From Paraburkholderia sp. CNPSo 3274 (GTDB taxonomy: Bacteria; Pseudomonadota; Gammaproteobacteria; Burkholderiales; Burkholderiaceae), in NCBI RefSeq assembly GCF_024206475.1, contig NZ_JAMBPR010000061.1, forward strand, positions 1 to 54,230: a DNA stretch of 54,230 nt, read 5' to 3'. Each line of letters starts with the position of its first letter. Position 1 is the first letter of the stretch. This document shows, one piece after another, positions 1-9,059 of the stretch. The notes beneath the pieces were generated by a model. It made no database searches and was not told the origin of the DNA. It worked only from the letters and a program-made list of their open reading frames with translations. Both the position numbers and the translations under genes were made by a program.

Positions 1-210
1 CTGGCTGAAACGATCAACGGCTTGTACAAGGCAGAGGTGATCCATCGCCTCGGACCGTGGCGCAATCCGCAGGCCGTTGAAATGGCGACGCTCGAATGGG
101 TTGACTGGTTCAACAATCGTCGACTATTCGGCCCCATCGGCAACATTCCACCTGCCGAGGCAGAAGCCGCTTATTATTCAAAACTCGCTGGGTCCGCCAT
201 CGCGGCGTGA
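1..210 (+). pseudogene. IS3-family transposase OrfB, C-terminal end (runs in from the left edge)
   Basis: The reading frame is open from the first base and stops at 208-210. It encodes the last ~69 residues of an integrase-type transposase, with the typical end segment (LAETINGLYKAEVI, then WVDWFNNRRLFGPIGNIPPA) of IS3-family OrfB after the catalytic core. The catalytic DDE residues would lie outside the window, so it cannot be said whether the element is complete. It marks the left edge of the accessory region. Confidence 0.8.
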
Positions 211-334
211 CTCAAGCAAAACAGCCTCCGGGAAACCCGGGGCGGTTCACCTGGCTGGCCACGTGCTTCGAGGTGTAGTCAGGTCGACGCGAGCCGGCGC
301 TAACGGCCACTGGCCACTGGCCGCCGGGACGGTG

Positions 335-2569
335 TCATCCCCGGTAGCGGTCTGCGGGAACGGACATCACCAGTTCCAGAAGCTGCTGTGGCTGCAGCGG
401 CTTGACAAAATAATGGTCGAAGCCCGCGGCGGTGCTGCGGGTACGGTCCGTTTCCTGCCCGTATCCGGTTAGCGCCGCGTAGGTGCGCGGCCGGCCGCCC
501 GCCAACGACCGCAGACATCTGCATAGTTCGTAGCCATCCATGCCAGGAAGCCCGATGTCGAGGACGACGATATCGGGATCGAACGACGGCACCGCCTTCA
601 GGGCGGCCGCCGGATCGTGCAGTGCCTCTACGATGTGCCCGCGGCTGCGCAGCCATTCAGCGAGCGCCAGGGCGTTGTCCACGCTGTCATCGACTACCAG
701 AACGCGCCGGGGCACATCCGGCGGATTGGTGGCCGCGCACACCCCGCCACGGAGCGTGTGCGATTGCCTGATGACCGGCCCCGCATTGCCACGCGGTAAT
801 TCCACAACAAACTCGCTCCCGCGTCCGCGCCCATCACTTTGGGCATGGACCCGGCCGCCATGCAGTTCGACGAGATTTTTTACCAGTGCGAGCCCAAGTC
901 CGAGTCCACCGGCGCCGCGTCCGTCCTCCGGCTTGCCGCGATAGAACGTATCAAAGATGCGCCCGAGGGTCTCGGGAGTCATGCCGATCCCGTTGTCGCG
1001 CACCTGGATGGTTATCCACCCGCCCTCGCTGCGGGCGAGCACCCGTATGTCGCCCGGCGCATCGGTGTATCGCGCGGCGTTGGTGAGCAGGTTACTGATT
1101 ACCTGGGCAATGCGGGCAGGGTCCGCCTCGCAGGCAATGTCGCCAGCGACCTCCACGTCCAGCCTGTGGCCGCGCTGCTCGAGAAGTGGGCCTGCCATTT
1201 CGACAGCCCTGTCGATTACCTCGCAAATGCTGACCGTTTCCTTCTTCAGTACGACATCGCCGCGGGCAATCCTGGAGACGTCGAGGAGATCATCAACGAG
1301 ACGCTCGAGGTGCCCGACCTGTCGCCGGATGATCGACTGCTCGCGGGACGTGCCCTGCGCGCCATGCAGCTGCATCAACTCCAGCGCGGTGACAATCGGT
1401 GCGAGCGGATTGCGTAGCTCGTGACCGAGCATGGCGAGGAATTCATCTTTCGCGCGGCTCGCATTTTCCAGACCGGCAAGCAGCCGTGCACGCTCGGCGT
1501 GCAGGTTTTCCAGGCGTTCCCGCGCGAGGACGTGGTCGGTCTCATCAATAGCCGTCAGCATGACGCTATCGACGGCCTGCCCGGTTACTGAACCCAGGGG
1601 GTTCATGTGCAGGGTGAAGATCCGTCCCTGGTCCCTGGTGCAAGGGGCGCCGTGCCCACGGTATTCTTCGAGGACCACAGGGTTACCGTCTTTGAGGACC
1701 TGTCCAAGCCCCTCCATGACACGTGGTTCGTGCGGGTAAACGTCGACGTAACGGGAGCCGGCGAGATCGTCGCGGCCGGCCATTGCCTGAAAGGCCCGGT
1801 TGGCCAGCCAGAAGCGGTGCTCCGGACCGACGAGCAGGGCCGACGCCACCGGGGAATTAACGAGCATGTCGTCGCGCTGCCGCTCGGTACGCTGCCGCCG
1901 TAGCATTTCCGCCTCGAGGGCGCCCGCCTTCTGTCGCCAGAGCGCAGCCAGTCTGAATGCGTCCGTGGCCGGAGCGTTCGTGAACACATCGTCTGGCAGC
2001 ACCCGCGTATGTGCCGCGCATATGTCCTGGAAAATGGCCGTTTCGTTGCTGGTGGGAAAGAGCCGTCGAGGGTAGCCGCACATCAGCGAAAACCTGTAGT
2101 TCGCGCCCAGTGCACTCCACAGGCGTTCAAGGTGGAGGGCCGCCGCCTGACGTCCACGCTCGCAGAGAAGACCAACCATTTCGCCAAAGGCGTGGACAGG
2201 GCCTCCGCGAGCAGCAGCCCGCGCAATGGCGGCGCCTACCGTCGAATGAAACCGTTGCTCGTCCGGCCAGTCATCGACGCTCAACGCGGCGAGTGCGACG
2301 TCGGCGTCCATCAGGACGAGCGGACCGGGATCCGGGTCCGAGCCGTCTGAGGATTTTCCCGGAGAGACCCGGTAATGGATGCCCAGGCGGTCTTGCAGCA
2401 TGGCCAGATGCGGCGCGGTCGCGATGACGACTGCGCTCCCACCGGCGCGAAGCGCCTGTTCCACGTAGTCTGCAACGCGCTGGACGAGCGGTGCATCCTC
2501 GTCGTAGAAGTGGACGAAGTGGCCGGCGTTTTCGTACGCATCCGTGGCCAGATGACCAGCAGGTTTCAT
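335..2569 (-). CDS. Hybrid sensor histidine kinase with MEDS sensor, PAS-like, HisKA, HATPase and receiver domains
   Basis: Predicted cytoplasmic hybrid kinase of 744 residues from the chosen start. Residues ~15-185 match the MEDS/DcmR sensory domain (HFVHFYDEDAPLVQRVADYV, then a CGYP segment). A PAS-like region follows at ~235-350. The H-box is at ~383 (MLGHELRNPLAP), the N-box near ~493 (SNLLTNAARY), and glycine-rich ATP lid motifs at ~525-560. The C-terminal receiver has VLVVDD, a phospho-acceptor Asp near 671 (VVLDIGLPG) and the conserved Lys near 723 (FVKPL). The frame extends 49 codons upstream, but the MEDS domain begins just after the chosen ATG, which has AGGTG 7 bases before it. No DNA-binding output is present, so a partner regulator is expected; none is adjacent. 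No transmembrane segment is seen. Confidence 0.85.
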   Translation of the reverse strand: MKPAGHLATDAYENAGHFVHFYDEDAPLVQRVADYVEQALRAGGSAVVIATAPHLAMLQDRLGIHYRVSPGKSSDGSDPDPGPLVLMDADVALAALSVDDWPDEQRFHSTVGAAIARAAARGGPVHAFGEMVGLLCERGRQAAALHLERLWSALGANYRFSLMCGYPRRLFPTSNETAIFQDICAAHTRVLPDDVFTNAPATDAFRLAALWRQKAGALEAEMLRRQRTERQRDDMLVNSPVASALLVGPEHRFWLANRAFQAMAGRDDLAGSRYVDVYPHEPRVMEGLGQVLKDGNPVVLEEYRGHGAPCTRDQGRIFTLHMNPLGSVTGQAVDSVMLTAIDETDHVLARERLENLHAERARLLAGLENASRAKDEFLAMLGHELRNPLAPIVTALELMQLHGAQGTSREQSIIRRQVGHLERLVDDLLDVSRIARGDVVLKKETVSICEVIDRAVEMAGPLLEQRGHRLDVEVAGDIACEADPARIAQVISNLLTNAARYTDAPGDIRVLARSEGGWITIQVRDNGIGMTPETLGRIFDTFYRGKPEDGRGAGGLGLGLALVKNLVELHGGRVHAQSDGRGRGSEFVVELPRGNAGPVIRQSHTLRGGVCAATNPPDVPRRVLVVDDSVDNALALAEWLRSRGHIVEALHDPAAALKAVPSFDPDIVVLDIGLPGMDGYELCRCLRSLAGGRPRTYAALTGYGQETDRTRSTAAGFDHYFVKPLQPQQLLELVMSVPADRYRG

Positions 2570-3063
2570 TGACGGCACCTGAACAGTTTCGCTCCCTGAG
2601 GGGCCGCCGAACCGGGTAGCACAGGATGATGGCTCGGCAGCGCCAGTCGCCTTGACGATGGGACGGTTCAAAGTGGACCAGCGCATCTTTTCGCAGTTGA
2701 AGAGCGAAGAGTACACGAACGTATTTTATGCAAAATCGCGGGGGGCGCAAACGATCAGACATGTCCGGTGGCAGTTGAGCCCGCATGAAACCAGATGCCC
2801 ACCGGCGGATCGCAGTGCCCCGCGGGCTGGCCGCAAGAACCCGGCGGACGGTCCGCTTTCACGCGTTGCGTTGCGGTCCGGGGATTTAATCATACAAAAC
2901 GACGAGCGCACCCGGCAGTGTCGCGCCGTTTGCAGTGGCGGGGCCGGGCTGCCCCGTCCCGGACTTGTCAATCCACTCACGCCGCTTCTGGTGTACTGAT
3001 GCTGCGCCCCCGAATGGCCGATTCGGTGCCTTGTTAGTTGCGCGCGCAACGAGCGCGCGTCTT
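2570..3063. other. Gene-poor stretch upstream of the hybrid kinase
   Basis: This stretch lies between the kinase start and the end of the small secreted-protein gene. It must hold the kinase promoter on the minus strand. The short open frames here show no recognisable protein, convincing ribosome binding site or codon bias. No strong terminator or repeat was seen. Confidence 0.4.
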
Positions 3064-3432
3064 TCAATAAACGGGAAAGACAACGTCCGGTTGCGGAGCA
3101 GGGCGCACCACCGAGCCCGGGCAGGCGACGGGACTCGTGGTAGCCACACGCTGATTCAGCTGAAAGAGCGGTGGCGAATGCGCACGCAGCCGCGTCGCGT
3201 TAACTTGGGTATCGCTCATGGCCGCTCGCCTGCAGGAGAACATGGCCGACGGGCCGGGGGTGGCCGTCGGCAGGTCATCGCGTGCTTCCGGCCCGCTGCT
3301 TCGCAGCTCCGTCCAGTATCCCATGCCGCCTTCGCCTGCGAGTGCCAGCCTTTGCTCGCTGGCCGTTACGGCTGCCATTGCCGAGGCAGCAAGGGTTACC
3401 ACCGCCACAAACGCACAGATCTGCTTTTTCAT
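3064..3432 (-). CDS. Small secreted or periplasmic protein of unknown function
   Basis: A 122-residue protein with a clear signal peptide: MKKQ, a hydrophobic stretch, and a likely cut after ASAMA or shortly beyond. The ATG is preceded by AAGGACGGGG at proper spacing, which supports the start. The mature part is polar, rich in Arg, Ser and Pro, and matches no family I recognise. The later half looks low in structure and could be out of the ancestral frame, so only the N-terminal secretion signal is well supported. It sits alone between the sensor kinase and the groEL block. Confidence 0.5.
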   Translation of the reverse strand: MKKQICAFVAVVTLAASAMAAVTASEQRLALAGEGGMGYWTELRSSGPEARDDLPTATPGPSAMFSCRRAAMSDTQVNATRLRAHSPPLFQLNQRVATTSPVACPGSVVRPAPQPDVVFPVY

Positions 3433-4041
3433 GGCAAACCCCGTCCTTCAACCCTGTCCAGCACAGCCGAACACGCAGTGAGCGCCGGGGCGGATGTTGC
3501 ACACTGCCTGACTGAGCCGGATATAACTTAGCTTCCCATATTAAATTTTTCAAGAGGCGGCCGGCGGCGTCCCCGGCTTCGGCAGGGCCTGGCTCCCTTC
3601 GCTGCGTGTGCAGGACGCTCCCTGCGCGGGGGAGCGGGCATCAGGCGGATGGCGGTCAGTAGACGTGTTGAATCAGTCACTTCAGTAACGATCCGTGGCC
3701 GAAGTCCATCGCGAGGCGTGTCGCCTGGCGTCATTATGGGTGCCCGGTTCAATTTCGCACCGGAACTCCTGGTGGCGGGCGCCCAGACGGCACGCTGCCT
3801 CGTAACGGTGAAGATCACCGGCGAGCCAGAACTGGCATCCATCGAAGAAGAGCTTCATCGCCGGTCGCGCTGCACGCATGGACCCGCCCCGGACGGCGCG
3901 CTTCGCCTGGCGCAGCGCGGAAGCGTCGATGGCCTGGCCGGTGCGAATCTCAGCACCAACCGAAGATTGCCGGAACGTGAGGAAGTCGCGCCCGAGTATT
4001 CTTGGGGGGAAGCTTCGCCACTGACCGCACAGGCACAAGGG
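3433..4041. other. Intergenic stretch without a convincing gene
   Basis: Overlapping open frames exist on both strands but none has family motifs or a good ribosome binding site. A short AT-rich patch at about 3530-3555 stands out against the GC-rich background and could be part of the promoter for the minus-strand secreted protein. No other feature was found. Confidence 0.35.
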
Positions 4042-4296
4042 TTACTGGTCAGCCATGAGATGGCGGATGACGAGCGCCGGGTCGGCGATGTCCAGGATCA
4101 GCCGGCGCAGGATGCGTCGGCGCATGTGTTCCTCGTCGAGAATCCAGGGCTCGCCCTTCTCGCTCAGATAGCGCGCGAGGGCGTCGCGGTTATCCTCGCC
4201 TGCTGGCAGGCCGAGCCTGACGGCCAGTAGTCCCGCCACGACGTCATCGATCTCGATGTCGAGCGGCCTTGAATCAATACGAAGTTCGAGTTTCAT
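4042..4296 (-). CDS. Small conserved-looking protein downstream of groEL
   Basis: An 84-residue acidic/basic protein starting MKLELRIDSRPLDIEIDDVV and ending HLMADQ. The open frame extends further upstream, but the internal ATG fits a compact domain and lies 110 bases after the groEL stop. It follows groES and groEL on the same strand and could be co-transcribed with them. It has no signal peptide, membrane segment or recognised family. Function unknown. Confidence 0.6.
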   Translation of the reverse strand: MKLELRIDSRPLDIEIDDVVAGLLAVRLGLPAGEDNRDALARYLSEKGEPWILDEEHMRRRILRRLILDIADPALVIRHLMADQ

Positions 4297-4406
4297 GACA
4301 TTCCCGGGAAAAAGCGACACCGCCCCCGCGAAAACAGAAAGAGCGGTGCCGGAGGAAACGCACCGCCCGGGCCAGTTGAGCGGTGCACACAGCAAGACCG
4401 ATGCGG

Positions 4407-5931
4407 TCAGTATTCCAGTTCCGGCGTGCTCGCCAGCACTGACTTTTCGTCCTTCGGTGCGTCGGCGATCGTCGCGTCCGTTGTCAGGATCAGCCCGGCA
4501 ATCGACGCCGCATTCTGGAGCGCCGTGCGCGTGACCTTGGTCGGATCGACCACGCCCGCTTCGACGAGGTCACCGAACTCACCGGTAGCGGCGTTGGAGC
4601 CAAAGTTGCCCTTGCCTGCGAGCACCTTCGCGATGACCACAGAAGGCTCGTCCGCGGCGTTCGCGGCGATGACGCGCAGCGGCGACTCGAGCGCGCGCTG
4701 CACGATGCGGATGCCCGCGTCCTGATCGCCGTTGACGCCCTTAAGGGTGGACATCGCCTCGCGCGCGCGCAGCGGCGCTACGCCGCCGCCAGGGACGATC
4801 CCTTCCTCGACTGCCGCACGCGTGGCATGCAATGCATCGTCGACGCGGTCCTTTTTCTCCTTCATCTCGAACTCGGTCGCTGCACCGACCCTGATGACGG
4901 CCACACCGCCTGCAAGCTTCGCCAGACGCTCCTGGAGCTTCTCGCGATCGTAGTCGCCCGTCGTGTCCTCGATCTCCCTGCGGATCGACCATACGCGCAT
5001 CCTGGATGCGCTTCTCCTCGCCCGCGCCGTCGATGATGATCGTGTCGTCCTTGCGGACTTCCACACGTTTCGCACGTCCGAGATCCTCGAGCGTTGCCTT
5101 CGGCAGCTGCTTGCCGGTCTCTTCGGAAATGACCGTTGCGCCCGTGAGGATCGCGATATCCTCGAGCATGGCCTTGCGCCGATCGCCGAAGCCTGGTGCC
5201 TTGACGGCCGCGACCTTCAGGATGCCTCGCATCGCGTTGACCACGAGCGTGGCCAGTGCTTCACCATCGATGTCCTCCGCGCCGATCAGCAGGGGCTTGC
5301 CGGCCTTTGAGGTCGCTTCGAGAACTGGCAGCAGATCCCGGATATTCGAGATCTTCTTGTCGAGCAGCAGGATCAGCGCGTCATCGAGATACGCCGCCTG
5401 CTTTTCCGGATCGTTGATGAAGTAGGGGCTCACGTAACCGCGGTCGAACTGCATCCCTTCGACCACATCGAGTTCGTTCTCGAGCGACTTGCCGTCCTCG
5501 ACGGTGATGACGCCTTCCTTGCCGACACGCTCCATCGCATCGGCGATGATCTTGCGGATCGCTTCGTCGGAATTGGCCGAGATCGATCCGACCTGGGCGA
5601 TTTCGCGGTTGGTCGAAATCGGCCTGGAGAGCTTGCGCAGCTCGTCGAGCACGGCGGCCGTGGTGGTGCCATCGCCGGCCACATCGGCGGTCTTTGACGC
5701 GACCTGCTTGACTACCTGCGCGCCCATGTTCTCGAAGCGGTCCTTCAGTTCGATTTCCTTTGCGACCGACACACCATCCTTGGTGATGGTCGGCGCGCCG
5801 GAGCTGCGTTCGATCAGCACGTTGCGGCCTTTGGGCCCGAGCGTGACCTTGACGGCATCGGCGAGCACGTTCACGCCGTTGACGATACGGGCGCGGGCGC
5901 TGTCGTGGAACCTGACGTCTTTTGCACTCAT
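4407..5931 (-). pseudogene. groEL: GroEL chaperonin paralogue, internally deleted and frameshifted
   Basis: Two overlapping frames together cover a 60-kDa chaperonin from MSAKDVRFHDSARARI to a tail ending TPELEY, without the usual Gly/Met-rich C-terminus. Two lesions are visible. Near codon 94 the sequence jumps from GDGTTTAAVL straight to DELRKLSRP; compared with E. coli GroEL about 34 residues of the equatorial domain are missing, in frame. Near 4995-5011 the frame shifts by one base: upstream it ends KRIQDARMV, downstream it resumes as RVWSIRREIEDTTGDYDREKL. The shift lies in a perfect 8-bp inverted repeat. Catalytic D52 and the GDGTTT loop remain. The missing helices contact ATP-site and inter-subunit regions, so a working ring is doubtful even if the frameshift is a sequencing error. 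It sits 75 bases after groES in a bicistronic layout. A functional housekeeping groEL probably exists elsewhere in the genome. Confidence 0.85.
4995..5011. repeat. Perfect 8-bp inverted repeat at the groEL frameshift
   Basis: GCGCATCC and GGATGCGC flank a single T. The groEL frame is lost exactly within this palindrome, as expected from a template-switch (quasi-palindrome) mutation or from a sequencing artefact at a hairpin. Confidence 0.8.
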
Positions 5932-6006
5932 GTTGTTGCTCCGGGTAAAGTCGTTGACTCAACACGTCGCGAACGGCCGGGCGGGTGTCCGCGACCGGTC
6001 GAAAGA

Positions 6007-6324
6007 TCAGGAGGCCTTGCGGGCGGCGCAGGCGTCAGCCTCGAGGACGCCCATGACGTCTTCCTCGCGCATGACGAGCAGTTCCTCGCCATCGACCTTG
6101 ACGGTCTGGCCCGCGTACTTTCCGAAAAGCACCTGGTCACCGACTTTCAGCGGGAGCGCGCGCAGCGTTCCATCCTGCAGCGGCCGGCCGCTGCCGACCG
6201 CGACGACTTCCCCCTGTTCTGGTTTTTCTGCCGCTGAATCGGGAATCACGATGCCCGAGGCCGTCGTCCGCTGCGTTTCGATTCGCTTGACGATAACCCG
6301 GTCGTAGAGGGGACGAATCTGCAT
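6007..6324 (-). CDS. groES: GroES co-chaperonin (10 kDa)
   Basis: A 105-residue Cpn10 protein that caps the GroEL ring. It starts MQIRPLYDRVIVKRIE, has the mobile-loop region with TASGIVIPDSA, and the C-terminal segment VLFGKYAGQTVKVDGEELLVMREEDVMGV. An earlier in-frame ATG two codons upstream abuts AGGAG with no spacing, whereas the second ATG lies six bases from it, so the second is chosen. A short extra tail (EADACAARKAS) goes beyond the usual ~96 residues. It is the first gene of the groES-groEL unit. The partner groEL here is damaged, so this protein may work with another chaperonin copy. Confidence 0.93.
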   Translation of the reverse strand: MQIRPLYDRVIVKRIETQRTTASGIVIPDSAAEKPEQGEVVAVGSGRPLQDGTLRALPLKVGDQVLFGKYAGQTVKVDGEELLVMREEDVMGVLEADACAARKAS

Positions 6325-6431
6325 TTCCATCTCCTGAGCGATTAAAGGATCACCAATAAAGGGAATCCGGCTGCGGGTATCGGGGAACGTGATTCGCCTC
6401 GGTGCAGCCGATCCAATGTCTGGCGGAAAGC

Positions 6432-6461
6432 GAAATAGAGGCGGCCATCGCGCCCTTCAAG
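6432..6461 (-). promoter_or_regulatory. Candidate heat-shock (sigma-32 type) promoter for groES
   Basis: On the minus strand CTTGAAG (6461-6455) is followed by 16 bases and CTATTTC (6438-6432), about 108 bases before the groES ATG. The same -35/-10 pair precedes two Hsp20 genes in this window. No CIRCE (HrcA) repeat is seen. Confidence 0.5.
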
Positions 6462-6494
6462 GGGCGTGAAGATGGCTCTTTGTAACAGATTGTT

Positions 6495-7010
6495 TCATCG
6501 CGGCAGCAGGATGCGATGGACTGCGCCAAGGCGATAAACCGTCCCCACACGCCACCCTTGATGGGGCGGAACAGCCAGCGCACGTAGCCCCTGCGCGCGG
6601 CAAGCTGCATCAGCTCGCCGCGATCGGTCTCGTCATCGAGAGGTTGCGGGTCGCGGGCCATGTCCTCTGCGTAGTCGCCGAACGCCTGCCGGCACGCGAG
6701 CGCCTCGGCAGCGCTTGCGCCGGTCACGTTGCAGCCGCGCTGCTCGATGCGCTCGACATCCCATGCACCGGATTGCCAGGCGGCGTCCAGAAGCAGGGCG
6801 TCCACGGTCTCGAAACTGTGCCACGGTGCATCGAGCTGGACGGCCGATCTCGATGCCAGGGAGGACGAGCGGTGTAGCGCGCCGGAATGCGTGCCAGTGG
6901 AGTATCGCGAGAAGCGGCGTATTCACCTGTGCCGCCGCCGTGAGCGTGACAGCAAAGAGCGGCAGGCGCACGCTGTCGATCTGTTCCTGAAGCGTATCGA
7001 AAAGAACCAT
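6495..7010 (-). pseudogene. Conserved hypothetical gene broken by two frameshifts
   Basis: The ATG at 7010 has GGGGAG four bases upstream and begins MVLFDTLQEQIDSVRLPLF. That frame reads to about IEIG near 6850; coding sense then continues in another frame (VQLDAPWHSFETVDALLLDAAWQSGAWDVERIEQRGCN, then MQLAARRGYVRWLFRP). Near 6545 a further shift gives a plausible end (TVYRLGAVHRILLPR, stop at 6495). A composite of ~170 residues would be a soluble protein. I do not recognise a named family. The 3' half overlaps the candidate groES promoter. Either a decaying gene or a site of sequencing errors. Confidence 0.5.
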
Positions 7011-7041
7011 AAGACTCCCCGAAAGACATGTTGCAGGGCCC

Positions 7042-7072
7042 CTTGAAATTTCCGTTCCTTGCGCTATTTTAT
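7042..7072 (+). promoter_or_regulatory. Candidate heat-shock (sigma-32 type) promoter for the first Hsp20 gene
   Basis: CTTGAAA (7042-7048), 15 bases, then CTATTTTAT (7064-7072), in a gap with otherwise low coding signal, 137 bases before the Hsp20 ATG. Confidence 0.55.
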
Positions 7073-7208
7073 TCATCGCTCAGGCAGTCGCGATTAGCGC
7101 TGCGTGTTTCGATTTGTTTGTCGGCGGGGCTATCCCACGGGCAGGCGGACTGGAGCGCGTGGTCCGGTTCGAAGCTTCGTGAGAGCCCCCGGTTTCAGGG
7201 AGCCAGTC

Positions 7209-7649
7209 ATGAGCGATCTCTTTTTCAGCCCCGATCTGCTGGGCGAATTCGACCGCCTGCAACGGCAGATGGCCAGCGTCTTCGCGGGATTTCCCGCGAG
7301 CCTGCGCGCCGTGCGCAGCGAAACCTTTCCTCTCATCAACATAGGCAGTACTGACGACAGCGTTGAGATCGTCGCGTTCGCGCCGGGTCTGGATCCGGCA
7401 TCGATCGATGTCTCGATCGACAAGGGACTGCTGACGATCAGCGGCGAACGCACGCCCCCGGAGACCGAAGTCGGGGACGAGGCGCGAGTCTATGCCAGGG
7501 AGCGTTTCATGGGCGCATTCCGGCGGGTGATCGAGCTGCCCCAGCACGCGGATCCTGACAAGGTCAACGCGCGCTACGTGAACGGTTGCCTGACGGTCAG
7601 CATCGGACGTTCCGAGGCCTCGAAGCCACGTGCCATCACTGTCCAGTAA
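7209..7649 (+). CDS. Hsp20/alpha-crystallin small heat-shock protein (first copy)
   Basis: A 146-residue ATP-independent holdase that binds unfolding proteins. The N-terminal arm (MSDLFFSPDLLGEFDRLQRQM) is typical of the IbpA-like class A group. The alpha-crystallin domain spans ~38-140 and includes VEIVAFAPGLDPASIDVSIDKGLLTISGER and the late VNARYVNGCLTVSIGR segment with the G-x-L motif. AGGGAG lies 8 bases before the ATG. A second Hsp20 gene follows 32 bases later, so the two probably form an operon, as seen in many Proteobacteria where paired class A proteins co-assemble. Confidence 0.93.
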   Translation: MSDLFFSPDLLGEFDRLQRQMASVFAGFPASLRAVRSETFPLINIGSTDDSVEIVAFAPGLDPASIDVSIDKGLLTISGERTPPETEVGDEARVYARERFMGAFRRVIELPQHADPDKVNARYVNGCLTVSIGRSEASKPRAITVQ

Positions 7650-7681
7650 GCCACCCGATACACAGGATCACGGAGGACATC

Positions 7682-8095
7682 ATGAACGACAGCACTGAAC
7701 TGGCGAACCGTCGTGCGGGAACGGACATTGCCTCGCGGGAGGGTGCCGAAGCAGCGAAGCAGCTCACCCGGATCGCGCCTGCAGTCGACGTATTCGAGGA
7801 CAGCCGCGGCATTACGCTGTATGCCGACCTGCCAGGCGTGCCGCGCGAGAAGCTCGATGTGCGTGTGCAGGACGGCAGCCTGAACATCGAGGCGGAGTCA
7901 GTGATTCCTACGCCATCCGGGCTGCGCCTGCAGCACGGTGAAGTGCGCCATCCGCACTTCTGGCGCGCCTTCACGCTCAGCCCGGACTTCGACGTGTCGC
8001 GCATCGACGCGCAGCTGCGCGATGGCGTCCTGAAGCTCACCATTCCCCGCCGGGAGGAGGCGAAGCCGCGGCGCATCGAGGTGAGCGCTGGCTAG
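7682..8095 (+). CDS. Hsp20/alpha-crystallin small heat-shock protein (second copy)
   Basis: A 137-residue small heat-shock protein. The alpha-crystallin domain runs from about residue 36 (PAVDVFEDSRGITLYADLPGVP) to ~130 (DGVLKLTIPRREEAKPRRIEV), with the conserved G-V-L near the end. The N-terminal arm is polar and unlike the first copy. GGAGG is 8 bases upstream of ATG. It is the second gene of the tandem Hsp20 pair and likely shares the heat-shock promoter ahead of the first. Confidence 0.93.
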   Translation: MNDSTELANRRAGTDIASREGAEAAKQLTRIAPAVDVFEDSRGITLYADLPGVPREKLDVRVQDGSLNIEAESVIPTPSGLRLQHGEVRHPHFWRAFTLSPDFDVSRIDAQLRDGVLKLTIPRREEAKPRRIEVSAG

Positions 8096-8175
8096 CCGTA
8101 TGCGCACGAACGGCTCAAACCATGCGGCGCGGGCCGCCGGGCCTGCGCTGCCTCACCGGCCACGTGGAGGCACCC

Positions 8176-8454
8176 ATGGAGAACACAGCAAGCAAAAGCT
8201 GGAAGGGTTTCACGATTGAGACCCGCGCATTTCCGGTATCGCACTGCGCGCTGCCCGGGAGCGTCCCGGACAGTTACATGGCCGTGGTCCGCATCCGGCG
8301 CGGCGAGCACGTAATCGCGAAGTGGCACCTGCCGCGCTACGCCCAGCACTGGGCAAGCGCGGACGAGGCACACCGGCAAACGACGGAGTATGCGATACGC
8401 GCCATCAATTCGGGCTGCTTCGCAGGCACGGTATCGCCGGGGCTGGTCGCATGA
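8176..8454 (+). CDS. Small hypothetical protein
   Basis: A 92-residue protein (MENTASKSWKGFTIETRAFP) with a central segment VVRIRRGEHVIAKWHLPRY that looks like a small beta-rich domain followed by a helix (SADEAHRQTTEYAIRAINSG). GGAGG stands about 9 bases before the ATG. The layout (short beta strands, then a helix with Asp-Glu-Ala) resembles the 80-residue protein at 9060, suggesting a shared small-protein fold. No family name can be given. It follows the Hsp20 pair on the same strand. Confidence 0.6.
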   Translation: MENTASKSWKGFTIETRAFPVSHCALPGSVPDSYMAVVRIRRGEHVIAKWHLPRYAQHWASADEAHRQTTEYAIRAINSGCFAGTVSPGLVA

Positions 8455-8555
8455 AGGTGCGTCGCTGCATCGCGGCGCAGCCCGAATGCGCTGTGCACCA
8501 TGTGTCGTTTTTCTTCACCGCCCCTGCCTTAGTTGAGGTCTTTCGGGAGACGGAA

Positions 8556-8861
8556 ATGCTCAGTCCACACGAATTTGCGACCCTGATGCTCGTTCGCCAG
8601 GCGCCGGACCAGCTCGACATGAACCGCGCCGAGCTCGACGCGCTGCTGGAGCGCCAGCTGGTCATGCTCGACCATTGTGCTGCCGGCGCACGACGCGCGT
8701 ATCTGACCGGCAAAGGAGAGACGTTCCTCCAGGCGCTTCACCCTGACACCTCGCCGCGCCGAAGGCCAAAGGCCGCGACAGGCGGCGCTGACGAATCACA
8801 GGCTCCGCCTCCGCGGTCAGGCGAGCGCACGACGGATATGGAGGTGGATTCGCACAGCTGA
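8556..8861 (+). CDS. Small winged-helix-like hypothetical protein
   Basis: A 101-residue protein starting MLSPHEFATLMLVRQAPDQLDMNRAELDALLERQLV and including RRAYLTGKGETFLQAL. The pattern of helix, helix and a 'YLTGKGE' wing is like small MarR-type winged helices, so DNA binding is possible but unproven. The C-terminal third is a disordered polar tail. GGGAGA sits about 6 bases before ATG and decides the start over the longer upstream frame. Confidence 0.55.
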   Translation: MLSPHEFATLMLVRQAPDQLDMNRAELDALLERQLVMLDHCAAGARRAYLTGKGETFLQALHPDTSPRRRPKAATGGADESQAPPPRSGERTTDMEVDSHS

Positions 8862-9059
8862 ACGTGGCGCAGGCTTACGGCATGCAATTGCAACCGCAGC
8901 AGCGCACGGGCACGAGGTTGCAGGGCGATCCGGCGAACTGTCGCCATGGTAGTTTTGCTGCGCGTTGACGACGGCCCGGCGCGCCCGCGTGCTGCACGGA
9001 CTGGCTGCGGGCGGGCGTCGCCGGGCCCGCGGATGGCGCGGCAACTGAAGGGGTGACAT

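Noticed and set aside
3528..4038. Two minus-strand frames of 104-118 residues before the 84-residue gene
   Set aside because: They overlap each other, have no ribosome binding site or motifs, and are Arg-rich as expected for chance frames in GC-rich DNA.
4407..6324. A CIRCE (HrcA) element upstream of groES
   Set aside because: No TTAGCACTC-N9-GAGTGCTAA-like repeat was found; the sigma-32-like box is the better candidate.
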